Source of the DNA: Ottowia oryzae
GTDB taxonomy: Bacteria; Pseudomonadota; Gammaproteobacteria; Burkholderiales; Burkholderiaceae_C
Direction of reading: 5' to 3'
Assembly: GCF_003008535.1 (NCBI RefSeq)
Contig: NZ_CP027666.1
Span: forward strand, 2,283,501 to 2,347,500
DNA length: 64,000 bases
Of this stretch, positions 43,801-51,424 are shown one piece after another (within the stretch, counting starts at the first letter, position 1; every line of letters starts with the position of its first letter). Made by a program: the position numbers and the translations under genes. The notes below the pieces were generated by a model. The model searched no databases, was not told the origin of the DNA, and worked only from the letters and a program-made list of their open reading frames with translations.

Positions 43801-44155
43801 GCAACTCATCGGCGCCTGGGCTGCCCGCCAGCCCGAGCAACTGCCCAGCGCGCAAGAGCTGGGCAAGGGCGTCAGCGGCAGCACCCGCACCGCTTGGGCG
43901 CAAGCCGTGCAGGCCGCGCCGCAAGGCAGCGCCTCCGAAGCGCTGCTGCGCCTGGAGATGGCGGCCGATGTGCCCACGCCGGCCGACCAGCTGGATGCGC
44001 GCCGCGCGCTGCAGCTGAAGCTGCTCACCCGCCGCAACGACCCGTCGCCCGCCGAAACCTGGGCCAACGACGCCGGGGCCGTGCTGGGCACCGCACACGA
44101 CGAGACCACCGCGCGCCGTCTGCAGAACGCGCTGAAGGTGCTGATGCGCCGCTGA
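40817..44155 (+). CDS. Giant DUF349 protein with triplicated Ala/Thr block and RGG-type tail
   Basis: 1112 residues, mostly long charged helices. DUF349-type helical units recur (DTIRKLRDEWKAADQGGAPN; DWKAFNRQIHQFSDRWRNAG; AFAELQGKWKEAIHAAAAPL). At 395, 452 and 508 the block NAQANEATTAT recurs with about 57-residue spacing, then a variable Ala/Glu stretch. Residues near 905-970 form an Arg/Gly-rich tail (GRGGKFGDRRDGRPGPGGRD; GGRGGDRFGDRRDGGRDGGR), like RGG RNA-binding tails. A short helical domain closes the protein. DUF349 function is not established; the tail suggests RNA or ribosome contact (inference). Two dispersed-repeat copies are in frame. Confidence 0.85.
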   Translation: MFPFSREPKDPQPEAAAPAPKQAEAHPLDGLTGGVFSAATSGERAQRVRDWLASDPTPEQMQEVYKELSTKDKGAAKALREKLEELRRAKGQEAVAAEWEAKGQALLQAARLNIADSLAWQRDAAKAGAPLSREPLAGLRAQLVDRIKKVEDLQQRVMVQREAAVMLSQRIELLSTKPLADAQAQQTGLASDVEQWRSHARLLLADPQWLSVDVRYPPQLDAAQTQLLAVRDAFVAALDQAAAAAQDKSAPLPSVPVWADELRAARGEPPAAAAVAEEAGAKAAPKPRVDPEQRNAAQKAVEAGVKLLEQAVAAGHTKNMHSATAALRQSLKAHGRLIDDALEARVHATLVSAGELEGWQRWSADKVREQLVAQAEALLSKRKIRGADGASVAANAQANEATTATAEAGAMQAAAVQDVQAPEAPADKVADAAEAAAAPVAAEAALAEPSPNAQANEATTATEEAGALEAAAAQSAATENAAAAADAASAAAESGAESAAAESATSANAQANEATTATEQAGAAEDAAAADRSQRPARPSPADTLEPGYELVPAMGGRKLQDTIRKLRDEWKAADQGGAPNHALWKRFDRAINAAHKHVDEWLGKVRAEAAEHKAQRQALIDEVKAFGAAHAGAGEGADWKAFNRQIHQFSDRWRNAGHLSEKAFAELQGKWKEAIHAAAAPLETAQKHSTARRQGLIAEAEALGAAAQLRIDAVRALQQRWQAEAQAVPLERKHEQRLWDAFRKPLDDAFNRKGAEREKQQAAMSEHDRAVLNAAKALEEANASGDANRIRTAMAALEAATRAQPAPAAAEAPKSEEKTAPAPADGAPAATENAAPADVPASAEPPADASAEASATGGEAADGAAAPAPAAPSAPAKPAKPVVAMRGDDRPGAKRPEAAPAGRGGKFGDRRDGRPGPGGRDARGGPGAGGRGGDRFGDRRDGGRDGGRFGDRGPREDRGPRLGDAAFRAQRDAVEHAQAQLRKLAAQAHGETVTQLIGAWAARQPEQLPSAQELGKGVSGSTRTAWAQAVQAAPQGSASEALLRLEMAADVPTPADQLDARRALQLKLLTRRNDPSPAETWANDAGAVLGTAHDETTARRLQNALKVLMRR
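41999..42370 (+). repeat. Three in-gene direct repeats, period about 170 bp
   Basis: The NAQANEATTAT-coding blocks start at 41999, 42170 and 42338. The amino acids are identical, while third codon positions differ, so the protein sequence has been kept after duplication. Confidence 0.85.
42243..42280 (+). repeat. Dispersed element, copy 16 (in DUF349 gene)
   Basis: GCTGCTACAGAAAACGCAGC, then TGCCGCCGCAGACGCC. Read as AATENAAAAADAA. Confidence 0.55.
43277..43323 (-). repeat. Dispersed element, copy 17 (in DUF349 gene)
   Basis: GCTCCAGCGCCCGCTGATGG then GGCGCCGGCTGC and TACTGAAAATGCAGC, in reverse orientation. Read as APAPADGAPAATENAA. Confidence 0.6.
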
Positions 44156-44263
44156 GCGCGCAGGCCCGGCGCGTCGGGGCGCGGGCCCCGCGCGCTGGGG
44201 CCCAAGCGCCTCAGCCGGCCGCGTGAGCGACCGTTCGGCCGCCTGGCGGCCTGCTGCCGAGGC

Positions 44264-44944
44264 TCAGATCTGGGCCCACTTGCGCAACAGGTTGTGGTAG
44301 TGGCCCGTCAGCGCCAGGGATTCCTCGGTCTCGCCATCGCGCGCACGCAGTTTCTGGATGGTCTGGTCCAGCTCGTACAGCATCGCGCGCTCACCGTCGT
44401 CGCGCACCATGCTCTGCGTCCAGAAGAAGGAAGCCACGCGCTCGCCGCGCGTCACCGGCTCGACGCGGTGCAGGCTGGTCGACGGGTACACGATCATGTC
44501 GCCGGCCCGCAGCTTGACCTCGTGCACGCCGTAGGTGTCCACCACCACCAGATCGCCGCCGTCGTAGTCGTCGGGCTCGCTGAGAAACAGCGTGCAGGAC
44601 ACGTCCGTGCGCACGCGCTGCGCCGTGCCCACGATGGTGCGTACGGAGCCGTCCACGTGCAGGCCGTACGTCTCGCCAAGGCTGTAGCGGTTGAACATCG
44701 GCGGCAATGTGCGCAAGGGCAGTGCGGCAGAAAAGAACCTGGCATTGGCCGCGAGCGCCTGCAGGATCACGTGGCCTTGCGCCAGCGCAACGGGGCAGTT
44801 CTCGGGCAACTGGCGGTTGTTCTTGATGCGCTGGCCCTGCTGGCTGGCGGTCACGCGGCCGTCCACCCAGTGGGCGGCGTCGATGGCGGCGCGCATGGCG
44901 CGAACCTGCTCAGGGCTGAGAACCTGGGGAATGTGCATCAACAT
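44264..44944 (-). CDS. PKHD-type Fe(II)/2-oxoglutarate dioxygenase (PiuC/YbiX-like)
   Basis: 226 residues. The jelly-roll enzyme shows the Fe(II) triad as H-x-D in YGLHVDGSVRT and the distal His in STSLHRVEPVTRGERVASFF, whose Arg would bind 2-oxoglutarate. This is the PKHD family (YbiX, PiuC), typically encoded next to catecholate siderophore receptors and expressed under iron limitation. Its substrate is not settled. It lies downstream of such a receptor, but a clear terminator stands between, so its expression depends on read-through or its own promoter. ATG at 44944; a second in-frame ATG lies two codons on. Confidence 0.9.
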   Translation of the reverse strand: MLMHIPQVLSPEQVRAMRAAIDAAHWVDGRVTASQQGQRIKNNRQLPENCPVALAQGHVILQALAANARFFSAALPLRTLPPMFNRYSLGETYGLHVDGSVRTIVGTAQRVRTDVSCTLFLSEPDDYDGGDLVVVDTYGVHEVKLRAGDMIVYPSTSLHRVEPVTRGERVASFFWTQSMVRDDGERAMLYELDQTIQKLRARDGETEESLALTGHYHNLLRKWAQI

Positions 44945-44977
44945 GGCGGGGCTTGATGGTTGTGCGCGCTGCGGATG

Positions 44978-45004
44978 AAAAAAGCCCGGTGCGGCGACCG
45001 GGCT
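44978..45004 (-). terminator. Rho-independent terminator of the siderophore receptor gene
   Basis: AGCCCGGT (44983-44990) pairs with ACCGGGCT (44997-45004) around a 6-nt loop. On the minus strand the stem is followed directly by a T-run (44978-44983). Confidence 0.9.
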
Positions 45005-45042
45005 GGTGGGTTGGTGCGATCAGAGCTACCTGACCTTGCGCG

Positions 45043-47337
45043 TCAGAACTTCAGGTTGGCGGTCAGCGTGACCGAGCGCGGCGCGCCCAGGGTGAAGCGG
45101 TTGCCGGCGTTGTTCATGCGGGCCACGTAGAACTTGTTGGCCAGGTTGTACACGTTGAGCTGCAGCGAGAAAGCCCGGTTGACCTGGTAGCCGACCATGG
45201 CGTCCACCACGGTGTACGCGGGGATCTTGGGCACGAAGCTGGTGGACGTGATGGCTGCGTTGCTGGTCGAGCGCGCCTGCGTATCCACGTAGCGCACGCC
45301 GCCGCCCAATGTCAGGCCCATGGGCAGGCGGTAGGTGGTCCAGAGGGTGGCTGTGACCTTGGGCGAATAGCGGATAGCCGCGTTGGAGGACGTACTGGAG
45401 CCTTCGAGCACCTTCGCGTCGGTGTACGCCAGGCCGCCGATCAGCCCCCAGGCGGATGTGATCTGGCCCACAGCGGACAGCTCCACCCCTTGCACGCGCG
45501 TCTTGCCGAACTGAACGGCTTCGCCAGTCACAGGGTCGGCGCTGGCAAATTCGTTCTTGTTGTTGGTGCGGAACACGGCGGCGGACAGCAGCAGGCGGCG
45601 GTCGAGCACCTCCCACTTGGTGCCGACCTCCACCGTGGTGGCTTTCTGCGGATCCATGTTGGGGCTGTTGACGTTGGCGGCCGTGGCCGACAGCGCGAAA
45701 TCGCTGCCCGGCGGCTTGGACGAATTGGCCACCGCGGCGTACACGCTGCCGTTGTCCGCCGGTTTGAAGACCACGCCCAGCTTGCCGGTGAACAGGTTGC
45801 CGGATCGGTTGAGCCGGGTATCCGGCGCGGGGGTGGCAGACGGGGCTGCCACGCTCAGGTAATCGGTCTTGTAGTGCTCGTAGCGCAGGCCGGCGTTGAT
45901 GGCCCACTGCTTGTTCAGCTCGATGTTGTCGAAGGCGTACAACGCTGCGGTGTTCAGCCGCGTGGCCGTGCGTGCGCCGCTGGCCGTGACAGGGATGAAG
46001 GCGCGATCAGGATCCGGGTCGTACAGGTTGGCGTAGGCCTGGTAGCTGGTGCCGGACAGCACGCCGTTGCTGGCGTTGATGGTCGCCGCGCGGGCGTTGT
46101 TGTCCTGCTCTTCGCGTGTCAGCTCCAGCCCCGCGCTGACGGTGTGCTTGACGCTGCCGGTGTGCAGATCTGCCGTCAGGTTGGTGTGGTTGGTCAGCAC
46201 CTTGTTGGTCTGCAGCTTGCCCTGCGGCAGCACGCGCGTTGACCAGGTCGATGGGTTGCCGATGTTGGGGATCAGCAGGCCGTTGCTGAAGGGTGCGGTC
46301 AGCATCAGATCCTGCCGCGCACGGCCCCAGCGCGTGGTGTTGGTAAGTTTGACGTCCGGAGAGAAGTCGTGCTCCAGCCGGGCGGTCAGCATGTCGGCGT
46401 TGACCTTGTCGTGGTCGCTGCGCTGGCCGTAGTACCGGTCGGTGTCCACCCGTGGGCCCGTGCCGCCGCGAGCGTCCAGGGCCGCCAGGTAGTAGCCGTT
46501 CAGCCCGATTGTGGGCAAGCCGCCGTCCGGCCGATTGTTCTGCTGGACGTGCAGGAAGGACAAGGTGGCGCGCGTTGGCGTGCCCAGGCCAAAACTCACC
46601 GATGGCGCGATGCCCCAGCGGTCGTTGGTCACCATGTCGCGGCCCGGCACGCCGCTGTCCTGGCCCATCACGTTCAGGCGCACGGCGCCGTTGGCACCGA
46701 TACGGCGATTGATGTCGCCGGTAACCCGCTTCTGGCTGGCAGAGCCCAAACTCAGCGTGGCATTGCCAAAGTTGTCCGCCTGCGGCTGCTTGCTGGACAA
46801 ATTGATGTAGCCGGTGGGCGAGCCTCGGCCGATGTCGGCGCCGGCGGGCCCTTTGACCACGTCGATCTGCTCGATATTGAACACGTCGCGCGTGATCGTG
46901 CCGACGTCTCGCACACCGTCCACGAAGATGCTTCCGGAAGTGTCGTACCCGCGCATGTAGACGGCGTCGCCCGTGGCGGTGTTGCCGTTTTCGCCCATCT
47001 GGAAGGTGATGCCGGGCGTGTTGCGCAAGGCCTCGGTCAGGCTGCTGACGCCTTGGTCCTGCAGCACTTCCTTGCGGATCACCGTGATGGTTTGCGGTGT
47101 GTCCACCAGCGGCGCCGTCATCTTGGGCGATGCTGCCTGCTCGGGTTTGTAGCCGGCGTCTGGTGTGGCCTGTACCTTGACCTCGGGCAGGGTGGCGGCG
47201 GGGCTGGTCTGCGCTTGCACGGGCGAGACCAGGGCCGCGAGCGCTGCGGCGGTGAACATGGTGGAAGCCGGTGCGCGGCCTAGGGGGGAAGTTGCCGGGT
47301 GTTTGCGGCTGCGGATGAACTGGGACGCTGGCGCCAT
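45043..47337 (-). CDS. TonB-dependent catecholate siderophore receptor (Fiu/PiuA-like)
   Basis: 764 residues. Signal peptide ending about SPVQAQ, a TonB-box region, plug domain (PQTITVIRKEVLQDQGVSSL; FVDGVRDVGTITRDVFNIEQ; GPAGADIGRGSPTGYINLSS), and a 22-strand barrel ending in aromatic SVTLTANLKF. The Fiu/PiuA group imports ferric catecholates and is also an entry route for siderophore-mimicking drugs. The adjacent PKHD hydroxylase supports this. ATG 47337 gives a normal signal peptide; an in-frame GTG at 47385 is possible. A Fur box lies 122 bp upstream. There is no STN domain, so it is not a signal transducer. Confidence 0.92.
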   Translation of the reverse strand: MAPASQFIRSRKHPATSPLGRAPASTMFTAAALAALVSPVQAQTSPAATLPEVKVQATPDAGYKPEQAASPKMTAPLVDTPQTITVIRKEVLQDQGVSSLTEALRNTPGITFQMGENGNTATGDAVYMRGYDTSGSIFVDGVRDVGTITRDVFNIEQIDVVKGPAGADIGRGSPTGYINLSSKQPQADNFGNATLSLGSASQKRVTGDINRRIGANGAVRLNVMGQDSGVPGRDMVTNDRWGIAPSVSFGLGTPTRATLSFLHVQQNNRPDGGLPTIGLNGYYLAALDARGGTGPRVDTDRYYGQRSDHDKVNADMLTARLEHDFSPDVKLTNTTRWGRARQDLMLTAPFSNGLLIPNIGNPSTWSTRVLPQGKLQTNKVLTNHTNLTADLHTGSVKHTVSAGLELTREEQDNNARAATINASNGVLSGTSYQAYANLYDPDPDRAFIPVTASGARTATRLNTAALYAFDNIELNKQWAINAGLRYEHYKTDYLSVAAPSATPAPDTRLNRSGNLFTGKLGVVFKPADNGSVYAAVANSSKPPGSDFALSATAANVNSPNMDPQKATTVEVGTKWEVLDRRLLLSAAVFRTNNKNEFASADPVTGEAVQFGKTRVQGVELSAVGQITSAWGLIGGLAYTDAKVLEGSSTSSNAAIRYSPKVTATLWTTYRLPMGLTLGGGVRYVDTQARSTSNAAITSTSFVPKIPAYTVVDAMVGYQVNRAFSLQLNVYNLANKFYVARMNNAGNRFTLGAPRSVTLTANLKF

Positions 47338-47458
47338 GCGGATTCTCGATAAGACAACGTTGAACAGTTGGCTGACCGGAAACACCGCACGTCACAAGAA
47401 CGTCGGCTCTGGCTGGCTGGTTTTAGTAGGCCGGTAACGACCTCCCTCATTGAGTTAC

Positions 47459-47480
47459 GAATGATAATCGTTATCGTTAA
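47459..47480 (-). promoter_or_regulatory. Fur box upstream of siderophore receptor gene
   Basis: GATAATCGTTATC (47463-47475) is a perfect inverted repeat GATAA-TCG-TTATC with AATGATAAT on one flank, close to the Fur consensus. It indicates iron repression of the receptor. Confidence 0.8.
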
Positions 47481-47617
47481 GACCGTTCAACCTATTGCTG
47501 ACGCTGCGCACGCCGATGCATCGCGTATGTCGCGGCTGCCCAACACGGCGCACCCGCTGGCGGTTGGGGCTTCTCGCCGGCAAGGCCGCTCTGCGCGCCG
47601 GCCGGGGGGCGAGTCGC

Positions 47618-48604
47618 TCAGGGTTTCAGATGCCGCCGCAGCTCAGCGCCGCACAGGGCGAGGGCGGTGTTGGCTTCATCGAGCAGGCCGCCCATGGTGA
47701 TGAAGCCGTGAATCTGCTGGTCGAAGCAGACTTCGTTGGCCTGCACGCCATCGGCATTCAGCGCGCGGGCGTAGTCGCGGCCTTCGTCGCGCAGCGGGTC
47801 GAAGCCGGCCGTGATGACCAGCGCCGGCGGCAGCCCGGCGTGGGTGGCCGCCAGCAGGGGCGAGGCGCGCCAGTCGGTCAGCGCGGCCACGTTGCCTTCG
47901 CCCAGGTAATGGTCGCAGTAGTAGCGCATGGCCTCCTTGGTCAGGATGTAGCCTTGCCCGTTGCTTTCATACGAGGGGTGGGCGCGCCGCATGTCCACGG
48001 CGGGGTAGATCAGCAATTGGTAGGCGATGGGCAGCTGCCCGCGCCCGTCGGCCTGGTCGCGCGCGGCCAGCGCCACGGCGGCGGCCAGGTTGCCGCCCGC
48101 GCTGTCGCCACCCACGGCCAGGCGGGACGCATCCACGCGCAGCGCTGCGGCGTGCTCGGCCACCCAGCGGGTGGCGGACAGCGCGTCCTCGAACGCGGCT
48201 GGAAAGCGGTGCTCGGGCGCCAGGCGGTAGTCCACCGCCACCACGGCGCAGCCTGATCCGTTGGCCAGCTCGCGGCAGACGACGTCGTGCGTGTCCAGGT
48301 CGCCAATCGTCCAGCCGCCCCCGTGGAAATACACCAGCACCGGCAGCACGGCTTGCGCCGCACTGCCCAGCGGCCGGTAGGCCCGCAAGGGCACCTCACT
48401 GGCCTGCAGATCGCGCACCTCGGCCACATCCGGCGGTGCCGGCTGGGCGTATCCGCGCCGGTCGCGGTAGGCCGCCCGCGCCTCGGCAGGCGCCATGGCC
48501 TCCGCAGGCAGCACGCCGCGCGCCACCATCAAGTCGATCAAGTCAAGGGCCTGGGGATGCAGCATGGCGTGGGGGCGTTGTGTGGTGGGTGGCGTTGGGG
48601 ACAT
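47618..48604 (-). CDS. Alpha/beta hydrolase, hormone-sensitive-lipase family esterase
   Basis: 328 residues. Family motifs: oxyanion-hole VYFHGGGWTIGDLDTHD, nucleophile elbow AVGGDSAGGNLAAAVALAA, catalytic Asp in ITAGFDPLRDEGRDYA, and His in QIHGFITMGG. A cytosolic carboxylesterase of short acyl esters. The start is ATG 48604, or ATG 48565 without the 13-residue Pro/Thr-rich start. It follows the lactate dehydrogenase gene by 20 bp, probably in one operon. Confidence 0.88.
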   Translation of the reverse strand: MSPTPPTTQRPHAMLHPQALDLIDLMVARGVLPAEAMAPAEARAAYRDRRGYAQPAPPDVAEVRDLQASEVPLRAYRPLGSAAQAVLPVLVYFHGGGWTIGDLDTHDVVCRELANGSGCAVVAVDYRLAPEHRFPAAFEDALSATRWVAEHAAALRVDASRLAVGGDSAGGNLAAAVALAARDQADGRGQLPIAYQLLIYPAVDMRRAHPSYESNGQGYILTKEAMRYYCDHYLGEGNVAALTDWRASPLLAATHAGLPPALVITAGFDPLRDEGRDYARALNADGVQANEVCFDQQIHGFITMGGLLDEANTALALCGAELRRHLKP

Positions 48605-48624
48605 GGTGGCGCCAGCCGGTCTTT

Positions 48625-49788
48625 TCAGGCCGTGGGGTAGGTACCGGGGCGGAAGATGTCCTTGTCCACCTGGCCGATCTGCGTGTGGCCGCAGAAGGCC
48701 ATGGTGGTGTCCAGCTCTTTGTGGATGATTTCGAGCGCGCGCGTCACGCCCGCTTCGCCCGCGGCGCCCAGGCCGTACAGGAAGGCGCGGCCGATGTAGG
48801 TGCCGCGCGCGCCCAGCGCCCAGGCCTTGAGCACGTCCTGGCCGCTGCGGATGCCGCTGTCCATGTGCACTTCGATCTGCTTGCCCACGGCGTCCACGAT
48901 CGCGGGGAGGGCGTGGATGGCCGAGGGCGCGCCGTCCAGCTGGCGGCCGCCGTGGTTGCTGACGATCAGCGCGTCGGCGCCGCTTTCCACGGCCAGGCGC
49001 GCGTCTTCGGCTTCCATGATGCCCTTGATGATGATCTTGCCGCCCCAGCGCTTCTTGATCCATTCCACGTCGCCCCAGTTCAGGCGCGGGTCAAACTGGC
49101 CAGCCGTCCAGGCGCCCAGGTTGCTCATGTCCGTCACGCCCTTGACGTGGCCATGGATGTTGCCGAACTTGCGCCGCGACGTGCCCAGCATGCCCATGCA
49201 CCAGGCGGGTTTGGTGGCGAGGTTGATCAGGTTGGCCAGCGTGGGCTTGGGCGGGGTGGACAAGCCGTTCTTGATGTCCTTGTGCCGTTGGCCGAGGATC
49301 TGCAGGTCCAGCGTGATCACCAGCGCGCCGCAGCCGGCGGCCTTGGCGCGGTCGATCAGGCGCTCGATGAAGTCGCGGTCGCGCATGACGTAGAGCTGAA
49401 ACCAGAAGCCGGGGCCAGCGTGCTGGGCCACGTCTTCGATGGAGCAAATGCTCATCGTCGACAGCGTGAAGGGAATGCCGAATTTTTTGGCCGCGCGCGC
49501 CGCCAGAATCTCGCCGTCGGCATGCTGCATGCCTGTCAGGCCCGTGGGCGCCAGCGCCACCGGCATGCTGACGGGCTGGCCGATCATGGTGGTGGCCGTG
49601 GATCGGCCTTCCATGTTCACCGCCACGCGCTGGCGCAGCAGGATCGGCTGGAAATCCGCCTCGTTGGCGCGGTAAGTGCCTTCGGTAAACGATCCGGAAT
49701 CGGCGTAGTCGTAGAACATGCGCGGCACGCGGCGCTTGGCCACCACGCGCAGGTCCTCAATACAGGTCATTTTTGTCAGGTCCGTCAT
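48625..49788 (-). CDS. lldD: FMN-dependent alpha-hydroxy-acid (L-lactate) dehydrogenase
   Basis: 387 residues. The alpha-hydroxy-acid oxidase fold is clear: VPRMFYDYADSGSFTEGTYR, FMN-binding VALAPTGLTGMQHADGE, catalytic VSNHGGRQLDG with the active-site His/Arg pair, and DSGIRSGQDVLKAWALGARG. LldD oxidises L-lactate to pyruvate and feeds the respiratory chain; the family also has mandelate and glycolate enzymes, so the substrate is probable, not certain. ATG 49788 has an AGGAGG site eight bases upstream. Confidence 0.88.
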   Translation of the reverse strand: MTDLTKMTCIEDLRVVAKRRVPRMFYDYADSGSFTEGTYRANEADFQPILLRQRVAVNMEGRSTATTMIGQPVSMPVALAPTGLTGMQHADGEILAARAAKKFGIPFTLSTMSICSIEDVAQHAGPGFWFQLYVMRDRDFIERLIDRAKAAGCGALVITLDLQILGQRHKDIKNGLSTPPKPTLANLINLATKPAWCMGMLGTSRRKFGNIHGHVKGVTDMSNLGAWTAGQFDPRLNWGDVEWIKKRWGGKIIIKGIMEAEDARLAVESGADALIVSNHGGRQLDGAPSAIHALPAIVDAVGKQIEVHMDSGIRSGQDVLKAWALGARGTYIGRAFLYGLGAAGEAGVTRALEIIHKELDTTMAFCGHTQIGQVDKDIFRPGTYPTA

Positions 49789-49884
49789 GCACAAAGCCTC
49801 CTAGAGGGCGCCATCCTAGCGCCTGCCGGGCGCCCGGCGGCCGGCGGCGCATACTTTCGTGCTGCCAAAACGCACCGCAAGCCC

Positions 49885-50691
49885 ATGTCCGATCCCTCAG
49901 AATCCCTTCCACCCGCCGCGGCGCCGCCGCAACCCATCGCCGAGCATCTGGCCGACAGCGTGCAGGTGCTGGCCTTCGACATCTTCGGCACCGTGGTCGA
50001 TTGGCACGGCAGCATCGTGCGGGAGATGCGCGCGCTGTACCCCGACGTGGATGGCGCCGCCTTCGCGCGTGCCTGGCGCGCCGGCTATGCGCCCGCCATG
50101 GCGCGCGTCATGCGCGGCGAGCAGCCCTGGACGCTGATCGACGCCCTGCACCGCCAGATCCTGGACGAGGTGCTGCCCGCCTTCGGCCTGGCCCACCTGG
50201 ACGAGCCCGCCCGCGCGCACCTGAACCGTGCGTGGCACCGGCTGGCGCCCTGGCCCGACAGCGTGGCGGGGCTGCAGCAGCTCAAGCGCCGCTTCATCAT
50301 CGTCACCCTGTCCAACGGCAACGTGAACCTGCTCACCCGCATGGCCAAGCGCGCCGGCCTGCCGTGGGACGCGGTGCTCAGCGCCGAAGTCTTTCGCGCC
50401 TACAAGCCCGACCCGGCCGCCTACCTGGGCGTGGCCCGCACCTTCGACGTGCCGCCCGAGGCGGTGATGCTGGTGGCCGCCCACCACGACGACCTGGCCG
50501 GCGCGCGCGCCTGCGGGCTGCGCACCGCCTACGTCGAGCGCCCGCACGAATTCGGCGCCGACCAGCCCAAGGACGTGTCGCCCCAGCCGGGCAACGACCT
50601 GCACGCCGCCAGCCTGACCGCGCTGGCGCAGCGACTGGGCGCCCCCGATGCCGCCCCCAATGCCGAGAATCGCGCCGCATGGAACACCTGA
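49885..50691 (+). CDS. Haloacid dehalogenase type II
   Basis: 268-residue HAD hydrolase. Motif I is LAFDIFGTVVDWHGS with the nucleophile Asp, motif II IIVTLSNGNVN, motif III AYKPDPAAYL with the catalytic Lys, motif IV VAAHHDDLAGARACG. These match the L-2-haloacid dehalogenase subgroup, which converts L-2-haloacids to D-2-hydroxyacids; many members have unknown natural substrates. It is divergent from the lactate dehydrogenase gene and overlaps the DedA start by 13 bp. The opening 25 residues are Pro/Ala-rich. Confidence 0.88.
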   Translation: MSDPSESLPPAAAPPQPIAEHLADSVQVLAFDIFGTVVDWHGSIVREMRALYPDVDGAAFARAWRAGYAPAMARVMRGEQPWTLIDALHRQILDEVLPAFGLAHLDEPARAHLNRAWHRLAPWPDSVAGLQQLKRRFIIVTLSNGNVNLLTRMAKRAGLPWDAVLSAEVFRAYKPDPAAYLGVARTFDVPPEAVMLVAAHHDDLAGARACGLRTAYVERPHEFGADQPKDVSPQPGNDLHAASLTALAQRLGAPDAAPNAENRAAWNT

Positions 50692-51275
50692 ACCATCTGA
50701 TCAGCCACTACGGCTACTGGGCCGTGGCCGTGGGCTGCCTGCTGGAAGGCGAAACCCTGCTCATCCTGGCGGGCATCGCCGCGCGCCGCGGGCTGCTGGC
50801 GCTGCCCTGGGTGATGGCCGTGGGCGCGTGCGCCGGGGCGCTGAGCGACGTCACTTTTTTCGCCATCGGGCGCTGGCGCGGGCGCGCGGTGCTGGCGCGC
50901 TGGCCCAAGCTGGAAAGCTACCGCAATCGGCTGGACGCGGGCCTGTCGCGCTGGGGGCCGGGGATGATCGTGGGCGTGCGCTTCATGTACGGCATGCGCA
51001 TTGCCGGGCCGATCCTGCTGGGCACCACGCAGCTGCCGTGGCACCGTTTCATCGGCTACAACGCGCTGGGCGCCGTGTTATGGGCGGGGCTGGTGGCGGG
51101 CGCGGGCTGGCTGTTTGGCCATGCGGCCGAGCGCATGCTGCAAGGCGTGGAACATGCCGAACATTGGGCGGGTCTGGTCGTGGTGGTGGCTGCGGTCGCG
51201 TTCGGGCTGTGGCGTTGGTGGCGTCGTCGCCAGACGCCCAAGACCGGGGCGGGCGCGGCCCACGCAAGCCGATGA
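50679..51275 (+). CDS. DedA family membrane protein
   Basis: 198 residues with four to five membrane segments. The DedA core is visible: YWAVAVGCLLEGETLLILAG with the conserved Glu, GACAGALSDVTFFAIGRWRG, and FMYGMRIAGPILLGTTQLPW followed by FIGYNALGAVLW. DedA proteins are implicated in membrane potential, lipid-carrier or phospholipid scrambling. It overlaps the dehalogenase gene end and converges with gor, with a dispersed repeat in the gap. Confidence 0.9.
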   Translation: MEHLNHLISHYGYWAVAVGCLLEGETLLILAGIAARRGLLALPWVMAVGACAGALSDVTFFAIGRWRGRAVLARWPKLESYRNRLDAGLSRWGPGMIVGVRFMYGMRIAGPILLGTTQLPWHRFIGYNALGAVLWAGLVAGAGWLFGHAAERMLQGVEHAEHWAGLVVVVAAVAFGLWRWWRRRQTPKTGAGAAHASR

Positions 51276-51307
51276 GGGCCTGGGGCAAGATTTCTTAGGA
51301 AAATAGG

Positions 51308-51356
51308 GCGCCAGCGCTTGTCCCACCAGCGCTGGCAGCTATCAATTCAAGAGTAG
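51308..51356 (-). repeat. Dispersed element, copy 18 (dedA-gor gap)
   Basis: GCCAGCGCT (51310-51318) pairs with AGCGCTGGC (51328-51336); half A is GCTAT-caattcaaga-GTAGC. It sits between two convergent genes, where a terminator is expected. Confidence 0.85.
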
Positions 51357-51424
51357 CCTGAAAGGCGGGATGCGGCCCGCGTGGCCCCGCCCAGGCCCGG
51401 TGGTGGTCTGGCGCCTCGGGGCGC

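Noticed and set aside
40358..44098. A very long open frame (more than 1200 codons) antisense to the DUF349 gene, and others like it antisense to DUF748, MdtC and PepSY
   Set aside because: They mirror Ala/Gly-rich, high-GC3 coding sequence, have skewed Gly/Arg/His composition, no domain signatures and no ribosome sites. They are codon-bias shadows.
44156..44263. GC-rich inverted repeats after the DUF349 gene as a terminator
   Set aside because: Several overlapping GC palindromes (GCGGGCCCCGC, CGGCCGC) can fold, but there is no T-run and no single dominant stem.
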